A stretch of 64,000 nucleotides of DNA from JBDHWG01 sp039810085 (GTDB taxonomy: Bacteria > Chloroflexota > Anaerolineae > Epilineales > JAHCIE01): contig JBDHWG010000002.1 in the NCBI GenBank assembly GCA_039810085.1, positions 237,370 to 301,369 on the forward strand. Reading direction: 5' to 3'. Under the pieces are notes generated by a model. That model saw only the letters and a list, made by a program, of their open reading frames with translations, was not told the DNA's origin and made no database searches. This document shows, one piece after another, positions 33,101-42,891 of this stretch (the first letter of the stretch is position 1; every line of letters begins with the position of its first letter). A program made the translations under genes and the position numbers.

Positions 33101-33264
33101 CACGCCGTCCCCATCACCAGGGCGATGGAGCGGACCAGCATCATCTTATCCGGTTCGAACACCCGAACCGTGGACGTTTGGAAGAATAACGGCGTGACCA
33201 GGAGAACGGCCAGCCAGCCGGCCTCGATCAAGCGGCTACACCACAGGCTCACTCGTGTGGGCAT
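30187..33264 (-). CDS. O-antigen ligase-like membrane protein with C-terminal TPR repeats
   Basis: A 1025-residue protein. ATG 33264 with GAGGTG upstream is preferred over the longer frame, which runs through a repeat element. The first 500 residues contain about ten or more membrane helices and the Wzy_C-type loop YGGRVFGTLGNPIFLGGYLLM. A large loop follows with PEIHYQEARDLLPDRSHNESFD, containing the R-x-H-N signature of ligases and polymerases. A Pro-Ala-Lys linker and more helices lead to about 250 residues of TPR (DPKNPDAYFGLGRLYQARDELSDAEQAYLKGL and two or three further units). It should transfer or polymerise a lipid-linked glycan on the outer face of the membrane, with the TPR part as a docking platform. 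It could act on the Thr-rich stalk proteins encoded downstream. Confidence 0.88.
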   Translation of the reverse strand: MPTRVSLWCSRLIEAGWLAVLLVTPLFFQTSTVRVFEPDKMMLVRSIALVMGTAWIVRVIDSRLRPPAGEPGRMPRALLWPTVLLVVAYVLATLVSISPWTSFFGSYQRGQGLYSFLAFVIIFVLVLNDLRRRDQVERLVTAAVLSSIPAALFAVMQGFGIQPGVWRGLYGGRVFGTLGNPIFLGGYLLMVIPLTVARLLGPATPSAEEVGGSDESASGGMASPLARRGLYGVALILQVAAFALAFSRGPLLGLAAGVVFFALALAAVRGRRQLVAGISIAALVLGVVLGLLNLPPVQAAFAGAPAPLARLTTLLDVSQGSTGAVRLLLWEGAARTFQNQAARAPIGFGPETEIFTLSASVSPEIHYQEARDLLPDRSHNESFDRLIETGALGLVAYMWLIAVAVYLVFRRMGLAAPGPDTILYGVVVLLGTVGAALMPVFLGLPLYFGIGSALGLLVGIWVFLLIQSFSNRTAVQVSREGQWLLAALLAALVGHLLDISLGPANPVNRVYFWVFLASIGALAARPRLVGSVEPEPALPPPAPAPTGKTAAKPAPGGKTAPAASAKATIVAKAPRPLPPPLFLPTSAFAYGAMAAIVMATLTYAFMPLDGFRPESNGFAIVWFMLLSIVLGSALLWFETRVEAARSGSAAWSLWAIPAGAVAGLVIMLALRTGILLGNGDSVVLLYLFMALLLAALALLATWLPKPPVPVGQGNATAAFLYAALGLMVLAVIVFGNVIPIQADMYLASADAYARSGNIGAALILGQNAMTLQQGEPEYTRKMVEYIAAASAAVPNQADRDAGFDKAVQLAEYAASLTPADANARFNVGHAYLLWAQASSDQTRRSNLLARAAQNYQRATQINPNAPDFYVEWALASQLAGQSDDVVRAALNQALQLDPKNPDAYFGLGRLYQARDELSDAEQAYLKGLASDSGSQRAVPAYSALGEIYVKNNKLDQALQASQKAVELAPNSWVNRLNLALVYQRVGRTNDAMTEAQTAYNLAPSDSKQHVVDIIAQIQQPQGKTP

Positions 33265-33292
33265 CGGGTTGGTACACCTCGTTTCGGTAGTC

Positions 33293-33313
33293 TTACACTC
33301 CGTAAGAGTGTAA
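33293..33313. promoter_or_regulatory. Inverted repeat upstream of the O-antigen ligase gene
   Basis: TTACACTC at 33293-33300 and GAGTGTAA at 33306-33313 are a perfect 8-bp inverted repeat with a 5-base spacer. It lies 29 bases before the ATG at 33264. It could be an operator or a small leader hairpin; no protein can be assigned. Confidence 0.4.
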
Positions 33314-33370
33314 CGCGCAAGACGGCCCGGCGATACGGGCAGCGCGAAAACCAGCCAGCGCCGTGGCAAC

Positions 33371-33478
33371 CGCCGCGAAGCAATCTCCCGCCGTCGCAAA
33401 GGCCCGTCCAGCGCGAGCGAGCGTCAATGTCAGCCGATGAGAGATTGCTTCGTCGTCCTATGTCCTCCTCGCAATGAC
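33371..33478. repeat. Dispersed palindromic repeat, copy 1 (AAGCAATCTC family)
   Basis: CGAAGCAATCTC at 33376-33387 and GAGATTGCTTCG at 33441-33452 are perfect inverse copies. The element ends with CTCGCAATGAC at 33468-33478, the same terminal word found in the repeats at 48379-48500 and 62112-62268. The outer GTCATTGCGAG arm is missing here. It is intergenic and encodes nothing. Confidence 0.75.
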
Positions 33479-33625
33479 CTGCCGCTCATAATGGTGAATT
33501 TCCCCCTACGAGTCGTTCAAACCTTTACGGACCGTTGCGGCATTGCGCGGTATAGTAGTAGGGTATGTTCCGAAACTGCACGTTAATAACGCATCGAAAA
33601 TGCAAACACTGTGGGCATAACAACA
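33479..33625. other. Intergenic stretch without a gene
   Basis: I find no coding sequence. A TATAGT on the + strand at about 33552 and the short palindrome CGTTAATAACG near 33583 are the only marks. With the preceding repeat and the following terminator this makes a 422-base gap between two minus-strand genes. A small RNA cannot be excluded, but there is no positive evidence for one. Confidence 0.4.
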
Positions 33626-33654
33626 GCCTGGAGGGGAAGCTGCCCCCTCCAGGC
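33626..33654 (-). terminator. Terminator of the DinB-like gene
   Basis: GCCTGGAGGGG at 33626-33636 pairs perfectly with CCCCTCCAGGC at 33644-33654 around a 7-base loop. On the minus strand it is 32 bases past the stop and is followed by TGTTGTTATGCCC. Confidence 0.7.
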
Positions 33655-33686
33655 CGATGTCCTGAGTTGCCCATGTCAGGCGCGCG

Positions 33687-34238
33687 TTACGACGTGACCT
33701 GTGCCGCCTGCGCCTGTCCCACCACGTCCTGAATCTGGTCGAGGTGGCTGTTGTCGTGGCGCAGGCCGCCCAGGAAGCGGCGATAGCAGTTCATGACCGG
33801 CGCGCTCTCATACGGCTTGTAGCTGTTCTCCACATCCGGGTTATCCGGCCACATGTCCAGGCTCGCCAGGCGCATGCGGCGGCTCTCCTCCAGGCGGTCC
33901 ACACACTGTTGGATCGTCGTCACCGTGCGCCACGGGACCTCAGAGCGCGAGCGCCCGTGGAACTCAACGCCGCGCGCCAGCTCAGCCGCCAGCGCCGCCG
34001 ACTCCTCCGATGAGGCGGTGACGTGAACGATGAGATGGCCGAGCGTCCAAGGCATATTGGTTTCCTCGGCATCAGAAGCATACGGGTCGTCGGCTTTCGG
34101 GTCCACCGGCTGGAAAACAACATCGGCATCGGCGCAGTTGGCAATCATCGCTAGCTGGGTGTCGATCATGAGGTTCGTCCAGGTGCGCAGGTCGTCCTTG
34201 CTCAGCGGCGCGTCTGAGGACGGAAGCTCGAGGGGCAT
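33687..34238 (-). CDS. DinB superfamily protein
   Basis: A 183-residue protein of the DinB/YfiT four-helix metalloenzyme superfamily. MPWTLGHLIVHVTASSEES carries the first metal histidine region (GHLIVH). The C-terminal FLGGLRHDNSHLDQIQDVV has the paired histidines H-x-x-x-H and the DQI that close the family site. Many members are thiol-dependent or stress-related enzymes of unknown substrate. ATG 34238 has GGAG eight bases upstream. The gene is monocistronic, with a terminator at 33626-33654. Confidence 0.82.
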   Translation of the reverse strand: MPLELPSSDAPLSKDDLRTWTNLMIDTQLAMIANCADADVVFQPVDPKADDPYASDAEETNMPWTLGHLIVHVTASSEESAALAAELARGVEFHGRSRSEVPWRTVTTIQQCVDRLEESRRMRLASLDMWPDNPDVENSYKPYESAPVMNCYRRFLGGLRHDNSHLDQIQDVVGQAQAAQVTS

Positions 34239-34337
34239 GGCAGGTTCTCCTTCAAAATTGAGGTCGTCTGAGGCTTAGAGGCCAGGAAGTATCTCAAGTT
34301 TACGCTACGTTCACTTCTTTCTGAAATGAAAGTATGC

Positions 34338-34366
34338 TTGCCCTGCGCTTAGCCTGGCTGTATAAT
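34338..34366 (+). promoter_or_regulatory. Promoter of recO
   Basis: TTGCCC at 34338-34343 and a consensus TATAAT at 34361-34366 have a 17-base spacer. A leader of about 48 bases leads to GTG 34421. Confidence 0.7.
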
Positions 34367-34420
34367 TGTCGGTCGGGAAATTTGGACCTGAACATCGGTG
34401 AGACTAGAGCAGGGGTTGTT

Positions 34421-35209
34421 GTGCGGCAAGCGCGTGAACGTCTTTATCGAATTGAGGCGATTGTCCTGAAGCGGCAGGACTTTGGCGAAGCGGACCGTCT
34501 GCTGACAGTGCTGACGCGGGAGCGCGGCAAGCTGCGCGTCATCGCCAAGGGCGCGCGTCGCACGTCGAGCCGCAAGGCCGGCCACGTCGAGCTGTTCAGC
34601 CAGAGCCAGATGCTCCTGGCGAAAGGGCGCAACCTGGACCTGGTGACCCAGGCTCAGGCGGTGCAAACGTACCCGGCATTGTATGATGACCTGCTGCGCT
34701 ACACCTATGCCAGCTATATGGCCGAGCTGATCGACAAGTTCCTGGAAGAGGATGACGCGCACCCGGAGGTGTACGACCTGCTGCGTGAGGGCCTCGCCGC
34801 CCTCGTCGCCGAGGACAGCGACGCGCGGCTGGCGCTGCTGATGCGCTTCTTCGAGTTGCGCCTGCTGGGCCTGGTCGGCTTCCAGCCCGCCCTGTTCCAC
34901 TGCGCCCACTGCCAGACGCCCCTGGCCGCCGAGGACCAGTATTTCTCGGCGATGGCAGGCGGCGCGCTGTGCCCGAACTGTCGGTCCCTTGAAGCCGACG
35001 CCATCCCCCTGCCGCTGACGACGCTCAAGGTGGCGCGCTTCATCCAGACGCGAGACTACCCTCAGGTGCGCACAATCGCGCTGAGTCCGGAAGTGCAGCG
35101 CGACCTGGAGCGCCTGTTGCTGCGCTACCTGACCCACGTCCTGGAGCGGCAGCTCAAGTCCGTCGAGTTCCTGGACCAGGTGCGCGATCTGCCGATGGGT
35201 ACGCCCTAG
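34421..35209 (+). CDS. recO: DNA repair protein RecO
   Basis: RecO helps RecR load RecA on SSB-coated DNA during gap repair. The 262-residue product starts at GTG 34421, five bases after AGGGG and downstream of a clear promoter; the longer frame would start upstream of the transcript. It shows the N-terminal OB-fold phrases RIEAIVLKRQDFGEADRLLT and GKLRVIAKGARRTSS, then YASYMAELIDKFLEE. A zinc-finger pair is present (CAHCQTP and CPNCRS), as in RecO proteins of many bacteria. The stop is one base before the ATG of the next gene, a DNA methyltransferase, so the two are co-transcribed. Confidence 0.92.
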   Translation: MRQARERLYRIEAIVLKRQDFGEADRLLTVLTRERGKLRVIAKGARRTSSRKAGHVELFSQSQMLLAKGRNLDLVTQAQAVQTYPALYDDLLRYTYASYMAELIDKFLEEDDAHPEVYDLLREGLAALVAEDSDARLALLMRFFELRLLGLVGFQPALFHCAHCQTPLAAEDQYFSAMAGGALCPNCRSLEADAIPLPLTTLKVARFIQTRDYPQVRTIALSPEVQRDLERLLLRYLTHVLERQLKSVEFLDQVRDLPMGTP

Positions 35210-35210
35210 C

Positions 35211-36074
35211 ATGACCACGTTTTCGGGGGGCGAGTGGCGAAACCAGATTCTAGCCGGTGACTGCCGCGCGCTGTTGCCGCGCCTGCCCAATGCCTGCGTG
35301 GACCTTATCGTCACGTCGCCGCCCTACGCCGACCAGCGGCGCCACACCTACGGCGGCGTCCCCCCCGACGAGTACGTCGCGTGGTTCCTGCCCATCGCCG
35401 CCGAGTTGCAGCGCGTCCTCAAGCCGACCGGCTCCTTTGTCCTCAACATCAAGGAGCGGGTCGCCAACGGCGAGCGCCACACCTACGTCCTGGAGCTTAT
35501 CCTAGCGATGCGCAGACAGGGCTGGCTGTGGACGGAGGAGTACATCTGGCACAAGCGCAACACCGCGCCGGGCAAGTGGCCGAACCGCTTCCGCGACTCC
35601 TGGGAGCGCTGCCTGCACTTCACGAAAGGGCGGCAGTTCGCCATGTACCAGGACGCGGTCATGGTTCCGATGGGCGAGTGGCGCCACGCCCGCCTGCGCA
35701 ACCTGAGCGAGACCGACCGCAAGCGCGATAATTCGCGGGTGCGGAGCGGCTTCGGCAAGAAGGTCGAGAACTGGGTCGGGCGTGACATGGCCTACCCAAC
35801 AAACGTGCTGCACATGGCGACGGAGTGCAGCAACAAGAACCACAGCGCGACGTTTCCCATCGCCCTGCCGGCCTGGTTCATCAAGCTGTTCACGCAGCCG
35901 GGCGACGTCGTCCTCGACCCGTTTATCGGGTCAGGGACAACGGCTGTCGCCGCCGCCCAACTTGGCCGTGTGTACGTGGGAATGGAGCAAGACGCGAATT
36001 ATGTCGCGATTGCGCAGGAACGGCTGAGCCGGGTCGAGACGGCTGCCCAGCCGCCGCTATTATCGGTGTCATGA
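35211..36074 (+). CDS. Solitary DNA (N4-cytosine or N6-adenine) methyltransferase
   Basis: A 287-residue beta-class amino methyltransferase. The catalytic motif TSPPYADQRR lies at about residue 35, before the SAM motif DPFIGSGTTAVAAA at about 245, the order typical of the beta group. SPPY is more common in N4-cytosine enzymes. ILAGDCRALLPRLP and FVLNIKERV are other family phrases. The central part (WHKRNTAPGKWPNRFRDSWE) probably reads DNA. No restriction enzyme is adjacent, and the gene is tied to recO by a one-base gap, so a regulatory or protective orphan role is likely. The recognition sequence is unknown. Confidence 0.88.
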   Translation: MTTFSGGEWRNQILAGDCRALLPRLPNACVDLIVTSPPYADQRRHTYGGVPPDEYVAWFLPIAAELQRVLKPTGSFVLNIKERVANGERHTYVLELILAMRRQGWLWTEEYIWHKRNTAPGKWPNRFRDSWERCLHFTKGRQFAMYQDAVMVPMGEWRHARLRNLSETDRKRDNSRVRSGFGKKVENWVGRDMAYPTNVLHMATECSNKNHSATFPIALPAWFIKLFTQPGDVVLDPFIGSGTTAVAAAQLGRVYVGMEQDANYVAIAQERLSRVETAAQPPLLSVS

Positions 36075-36113
36075 CGGGTATTCCATACAATTAACTGACG
36101 AGCGTACCAGCCT

Positions 36114-39100
36114 ATGAATGTACTTAACTTCCAGGACGCCATCGCACGACTGAGCGAATTTTGGGCGCAGCACAACGCCCTGATCTGGCAGCCCTACAAC
36201 GTCCAGGTCGGCGCAGGCACCGGCAACCCGGCCACCGCGTTGCGCGTCCTCGGTCCCGAGCCGTGGCGCGTCGGCTACGTCGAGCCGTCGATTCGGCCCG
36301 ACGACGCCCGCTACGGCGAGAACCCCAACCGCCTCCAGCAGCACTACCAATACCAGGTCATCCTCAAGCCGGACCCCGGCAACCCCCAGGAGCTTTACCT
36401 CGACAGCCTGCGCGCCATGGGCATCGACGCCCTGGAGCACGACATCCGCTTCGTCGAGGACAACTGGGAGTCGCCAGCGCTGGGCGCGTGGGGCCTGGGC
36501 TGGGAGGTCTGGCTCAACGGGTTGGAGATTACGCAGTTCACCTACTTCCAGGAAGCCGCTGGCTCGCGCCTGGACCCGGTGTCCGTCGAGATTACCTACG
36601 GCCTCGACCGCATCAACATGGCCTTGCAGCACGTCCGCCACTTCAAGGAGATTTGCTGGACCGACACGATCTCGGCCGGCGACGTCAACCTCAAGGCGGA
36701 GTACGAGCACAGCCGCTACTACCTGGACGTGGCCGACGTCGAGGTTCACCGCCAGTTGTGGGACATCTACACCGCGCAGGCTGAGTACTGCCTCAAGAAC
36801 GGCCTCGTCCTGCCCGCCCACGACTATGTCCTGCGCATGTCGCATACCTTCAACGTCCTGGACGCGCGCGGCGCTGTCGGCGTCACCGACCGTCCACGCT
36901 TCTTTGGCCGCATGCGCGACCTCTCGCGGCGCGTCGGGCAGGCCTACCTCGCCCAGCGCGAGGAGGAAGGCTACCCGCTGATGCGCCTGGAGTCCATGCT
37001 GGCCGCGCCGCCCCTCATCGTCGACCAGCGGCCCAATGTCCCCGCGCCCGACGTACCCGCCGACTTCGTCCTGGAGGTCGGCACGGAGGAGTTGCCGGCG
37101 TCGGACCTGGACGTAGCGTTGGCGACGCTGCGCGCGTCCGTCCCGAAGGCGCTGGACGAGGCCCGCCTGGCCTACGAAGACATCAAGGTAGAAGGGACGC
37201 CGCGCCGTCTGGCGGTAATGGTCAAGGGCCTCGCCGCGCGCCAGCCCGACCGGCAGGTGGAAGTGTTTGGCCCACCGGCCGCCGCCGCCTTCAAGGACGG
37301 CCAGCCGACCCAGGCTGCCATCGGCTTCGCCAGGAGCCAGGGCGCAGCGGTCGAGGCCATCCAGGTGCGGGAGCGTGAGGGCAAGCGCTACGCCGCCGTC
37401 GTGCGCAGCGAGACCGGCCGCCCGGCGCGGGACGTGCTTGCTGAGACCCTGCCCAAGCTCATCGCGGGCATCACCTTCGGCAAGGCCATGCGCTGGAACC
37501 CGACCAACGTCGCCTTCTCGCGCCCGGTGCGCTGGATCGTCGCCCTCCACGATCATGGCGTGGTGGCGTTTGACTACGCGGGCGTGCCAAGCGGCGCAGT
37601 CACGCGCGGCCTGCGGCCCCACGGCTCGCCGGGGATGCCCATCGCCCAGGCTGAAGACTACCTCAAGGTCATGCGCGTCGCCGGCATCGTCCTGGACAGT
37701 CGTGAGCGCCGCGCCCTCATCCTGGAACAGGGGCAGCGCCTCGCCGAGGAAGTCGGCGGGACGATGCCGGCCGACGAGGGCCTGCTCGACGAGGTCGTCA
37801 ACCTCATCGAGCAGCCGGTTGCGGTGCGCGGCCAGTTCGAGAAGGAGTACTTGGATCTGCCGCAGGATGTGCTCATCACCGTCATGCGCAAGCACCAGCG
37901 CTACTTCCCGGTGCTCAAGGACGGTCGCCTGCTGCCGTACTTCATCGCCGTCGCCAACGGCAACGCGAGCCACGTGGATAACATCCGCCAGGGGAACGAG
38001 GACGTGCTACGTGCGCGCTTCGCCGACGCTGCCTACTTCGTCAAGCGCGACCGCCAGCACACGCTGGACGAGTTCGTCCCCGACCTGGCGCGCATGACCG
38101 TCCAGTCGCGCCTCGGCACGCTGCTGGACAAGACCGAGCGCCTGGAACGGCTCGCTCCCGTGCTGGCTGAGCGCCTGGGGCTGTCGGCGGAGGAGGCCGC
38201 GCACCTGGCGCGCGCGGCCCGACTGAGCAAGGCCGACATCGCCACGCAGATGGGCACCGAGTTGACCAGTCTCCAGGGCGCAATTGGCCGCGACTACGCC
38301 CGCGCCGACGGCGAGCCAGAGGCCGTCGCCTCAGCTATCTACGAGCAATACCTGCCCAAGTCCGCGACAGATAAGCTGCCGGGTAGCCGTGTCGGCTTCG
38401 CCCTGAGCCTCGCCGACCGCCTCGACGCCCTGGTTGGCCTGTTCGCCGTCGGCCAGCAGCCCACGGCAAACCAGGACCCGCTCGGCCTGCGGCGCACAGC
38501 CCTCGGCCTGGCCCGTCTCCTGGCGGAAGGCGCCCAGCCCCTCGGGCTGACGCCAGTTTCGGTATCACAGCTCGTCGCCGACGCGGCGGCCGTCCAGCCT
38601 GTTGAGGTGGACGACGCGGCCCAGGCGGCGGTGCGCGACTTCATCCGCGCCCGCCTGGAGCAGTGGCTGCGCGAGGGGGGGGCGCGCTACGATCTCGTCC
38701 AGGCGGTTCTCAGCGCCCAGGCTGACACCCCCTCGGGCGTTCGGCAGTCACTCCAGGAGCTGGCGGCGTGGGCGGCGCGGCCGGACTGGACGGCGTTCCT
38801 CACGGCGTACGCGCGCTGCGTGCGCCTAGTACGCAATCATCCGACTCTGTATGATCTCAATCCGGCTCTCTTCCAGCTTCCGGCCGAGACGCAACTCTAC
38901 GATGCGTACGGGGCCGTGGAGGGCGAGGTCAGCCGGGCGGAGACCCTGGACGGGGTGTTCACGGCGATGCTGCCCCTGGTCGGGGTCATCAACACGTTCT
39001 TCGACGACGTGATGGTGGAGGTGGAGGATGAGGCGGTGCGCAACAACCGCCGCGCCCTCCTACAACGCATCGCCGCGTTACCTCAGCGCTGGGTCGATCT

Positions 39101-39122
39101 GAGCAAGGTCGAGGAATTCTAG
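36114..39122 (+). CDS. glyQS: Glycyl-tRNA synthetase, alpha and beta subunits fused in one chain
   Basis: The enzyme charges tRNA-Gly with glycine. The usual bacterial tetramer is encoded by glyQ (about 300 residues) and glyS (about 690). Here one 1002-residue frame contains both. Residues 1-300 match the alpha chain (LNFQDAIARLSEFWAQ, GAGTGNPATALRVLGPEPW, EDNWESPALGAWGLGWEVW, TYFQEAAGS). After a short linker, from about residue 320, comes the beta chain (DFVLEVGTEELPAS, VEGTPRRLAVMV, MRKHQRYFPVL, GNEDVLRARFADAAYF), ending in an anticodon-binding-like helical region. A fused form is known in Chlamydia and some other bacteria. The ribosome-binding site before ATG 36114 is weak. Confidence 0.95.
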   Translation: MNVLNFQDAIARLSEFWAQHNALIWQPYNVQVGAGTGNPATALRVLGPEPWRVGYVEPSIRPDDARYGENPNRLQQHYQYQVILKPDPGNPQELYLDSLRAMGIDALEHDIRFVEDNWESPALGAWGLGWEVWLNGLEITQFTYFQEAAGSRLDPVSVEITYGLDRINMALQHVRHFKEICWTDTISAGDVNLKAEYEHSRYYLDVADVEVHRQLWDIYTAQAEYCLKNGLVLPAHDYVLRMSHTFNVLDARGAVGVTDRPRFFGRMRDLSRRVGQAYLAQREEEGYPLMRLESMLAAPPLIVDQRPNVPAPDVPADFVLEVGTEELPASDLDVALATLRASVPKALDEARLAYEDIKVEGTPRRLAVMVKGLAARQPDRQVEVFGPPAAAAFKDGQPTQAAIGFARSQGAAVEAIQVREREGKRYAAVVRSETGRPARDVLAETLPKLIAGITFGKAMRWNPTNVAFSRPVRWIVALHDHGVVAFDYAGVPSGAVTRGLRPHGSPGMPIAQAEDYLKVMRVAGIVLDSRERRALILEQGQRLAEEVGGTMPADEGLLDEVVNLIEQPVAVRGQFEKEYLDLPQDVLITVMRKHQRYFPVLKDGRLLPYFIAVANGNASHVDNIRQGNEDVLRARFADAAYFVKRDRQHTLDEFVPDLARMTVQSRLGTLLDKTERLERLAPVLAERLGLSAEEAAHLARAARLSKADIATQMGTELTSLQGAIGRDYARADGEPEAVASAIYEQYLPKSATDKLPGSRVGFALSLADRLDALVGLFAVGQQPTANQDPLGLRRTALGLARLLAEGAQPLGLTPVSVSQLVADAAAVQPVEVDDAAQAAVRDFIRARLEQWLREGGARYDLVQAVLSAQADTPSGVRQSLQELAAWAARPDWTAFLTAYARCVRLVRNHPTLYDLNPALFQLPAETQLYDAYGAVEGEVSRAETLDGVFTAMLPLVGVINTFFDDVMVEVEDEAVRNNRRALLQRIAALPQRWVDLSKVEEF

Positions 39123-39238
39123 CGATTCAGCGCGCCTAACCTGATCCTGCTTGCCTCCAAGGTGGAGCGAGAGAAAGGGATACAGGCGGCGCGCACACCC
39201 CCAATGGCAGGGGGAGTCAGTCTCAAGGAGAACTTTAA

Positions 39239-41986
<2,748 letters not shown>

Positions 41987-42001
41987 TCCCTCACCCTCTA
42001 A

Positions 42002-42028
42002 CTCCCTCTCCCGTTCTGGGAGAGGGAG
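42002..42028. repeat. CCCTCTCCC/GGGAGAGGG palindrome
   Basis: CTCCCTCTCCC at 42002-42012 pairs perfectly with GGGAGAGGGAG at 42018-42028 around a 5-base loop, 15 bases after the ppdK stop. The sequence resembles a very common extragenic palindrome in many bacteria and is probably a dispersed repeat, with a possible role in transcript ends. Confidence 0.6.
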
Positions 42029-42040
42029 GACAAGAAAAAG

Positions 42041-42069
42041 ACACCCGGCCTCGCTAAGGGGCTGGGTGT
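42041..42069 (+). terminator. Terminator of ppdK
   Basis: ACACCCGGCC at 42041-42050 pairs with GGCTGGGTGT at 42060-42069 with one G-T wobble and a 9-base loop. It is followed by TCTTCGTCT and preceded by an A-rich tract (AAGAAAAAG), so it can act in both directions. Confidence 0.7.
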
Positions 42070-42096
42070 TCTTCGTCTATCCGAAGCTGTAAGGAA

Positions 42097-42180
42097 ACGC
42101 AAGGGCGCAAAGACGCAAAGACGCCAACACACTGAGAATTTAACTTTCTTGCGTCATTGCGCCGTTGCGCCTTCGTTGCC
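42097..42180. repeat. CGCAAAGACGCAAAG-type imperfect inverted repeat
   Basis: GGCGCAAAGACGCAAAG at 42104-42120 has an imperfect inverse copy in CTTGCGTCATTGCGCC at 42148-42164, and the surrounding words repeat GCAAAGACGC. It is an intergenic, non-coding element similar to dispersed repeats of this type in other genomes. Only this copy is present in the window. Confidence 0.5.
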
Positions 42181-42267
42181 ATCCTATTGTCAAGGGAGGC
42201 TTACGTCACGCAGATTCCTTTCGCTGCCCTTCGTGCCCTTCGCGGTCCAAGCTCTCGACCGACACGG

Positions 42268-42873
42268 CTAGCGATCCGGGTCCCAGATGCGCTCAAGTTC
42301 CAGGGTAAAGCCGGGCAGGACGGGATCGCCGCCCAGGCGCTCGGCGTTGTCGACGACCTCGACCTTCGCGTCCGGCCGATAGACGTACACCCGCCGGTCG
42401 AACGGGTCAAGCAGCCAGCCCAGTCGCGCGCCGTTGGTGATATACTCCGCCATCTTGTCTTGCAGCGTCTCCAACGCATCTGTGGGTGAGCGTAGTTCGG
42501 CGACAAAGTCTGGGCACAGAGGCAAGAAGCGCTCGCGCTGCTGCGACGTGAGGTGCGCCAGGCGACTCTTGAGCACCCATGCCGCGTCCGGCGACCGAAC
42601 CGAACCGTCGCGGAGTTCGAAGCCACCCGATGAGTCGAAAGTGATGCCCATACCATCTTCCTCAGCCCAAACCACAAGGCGCGCTATCAGCTTCGCATTT
42701 CTCGAACTTGTTTCTCCACCAGCAGGCGGCATGATGATGATCTCCCCCTCAGCGCTCATTTCCAGGTTCAGGTCGGGGTTCGCGCGGCACATGTCGTAGA
42801 ACTGCGTCGGCGTCAGGGCGATAGTCGGCCCCAACCGGAGCACGCGCGTGGCAGATTCAATCACCTTCACCAT
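42268..42873 (-). CDS. Uma2 family (DUF820) putative endonuclease
   Basis: A 201-residue protein with the PD-(D/E)xK-type pattern of Uma2/DUF820: GEIIIMPPAGGETSSRN, a first acidic motif in SPDAAWVLKSRL, and PDFVAELRSPTDALETLQDKM with the E-x-R in place of E-x-K or E-x-L. GWLLDPFDRRVYVYRPD closes the fold. ATG 42873 is preferred because AGGAAGG gives proper spacing; GTG 42879 would be only three bases from it. Such genes are often multi-copy in Chloroflexota and cyanobacteria. Biochemical activity is mostly unproven. It follows the permease gene by 18 bases. Confidence 0.85.
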   Translation of the reverse strand: MVKVIESATRVLRLGPTIALTPTQFYDMCRANPDLNLEMSAEGEIIIMPPAGGETSSRNAKLIARLVVWAEEDGMGITFDSSGGFELRDGSVRSPDAAWVLKSRLAHLTSQQRERFLPLCPDFVAELRSPTDALETLQDKMAEYITNGARLGWLLDPFDRRVYVYRPDAKVEVVDNAERLGGDPVLPGFTLELERIWDPDR

Positions 42874-42891
42874 GTCCACTATCCTTCCTAA

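Noticed and set aside
36069..37973. 634-codon open frame antisense to the glycyl-tRNA synthetase gene
   Set aside because: Its frame mirrors the GC-rich codons of a gene with unmistakable family motifs; the peptide is Arg/Val/Leu/Asp-rich without any known motif.
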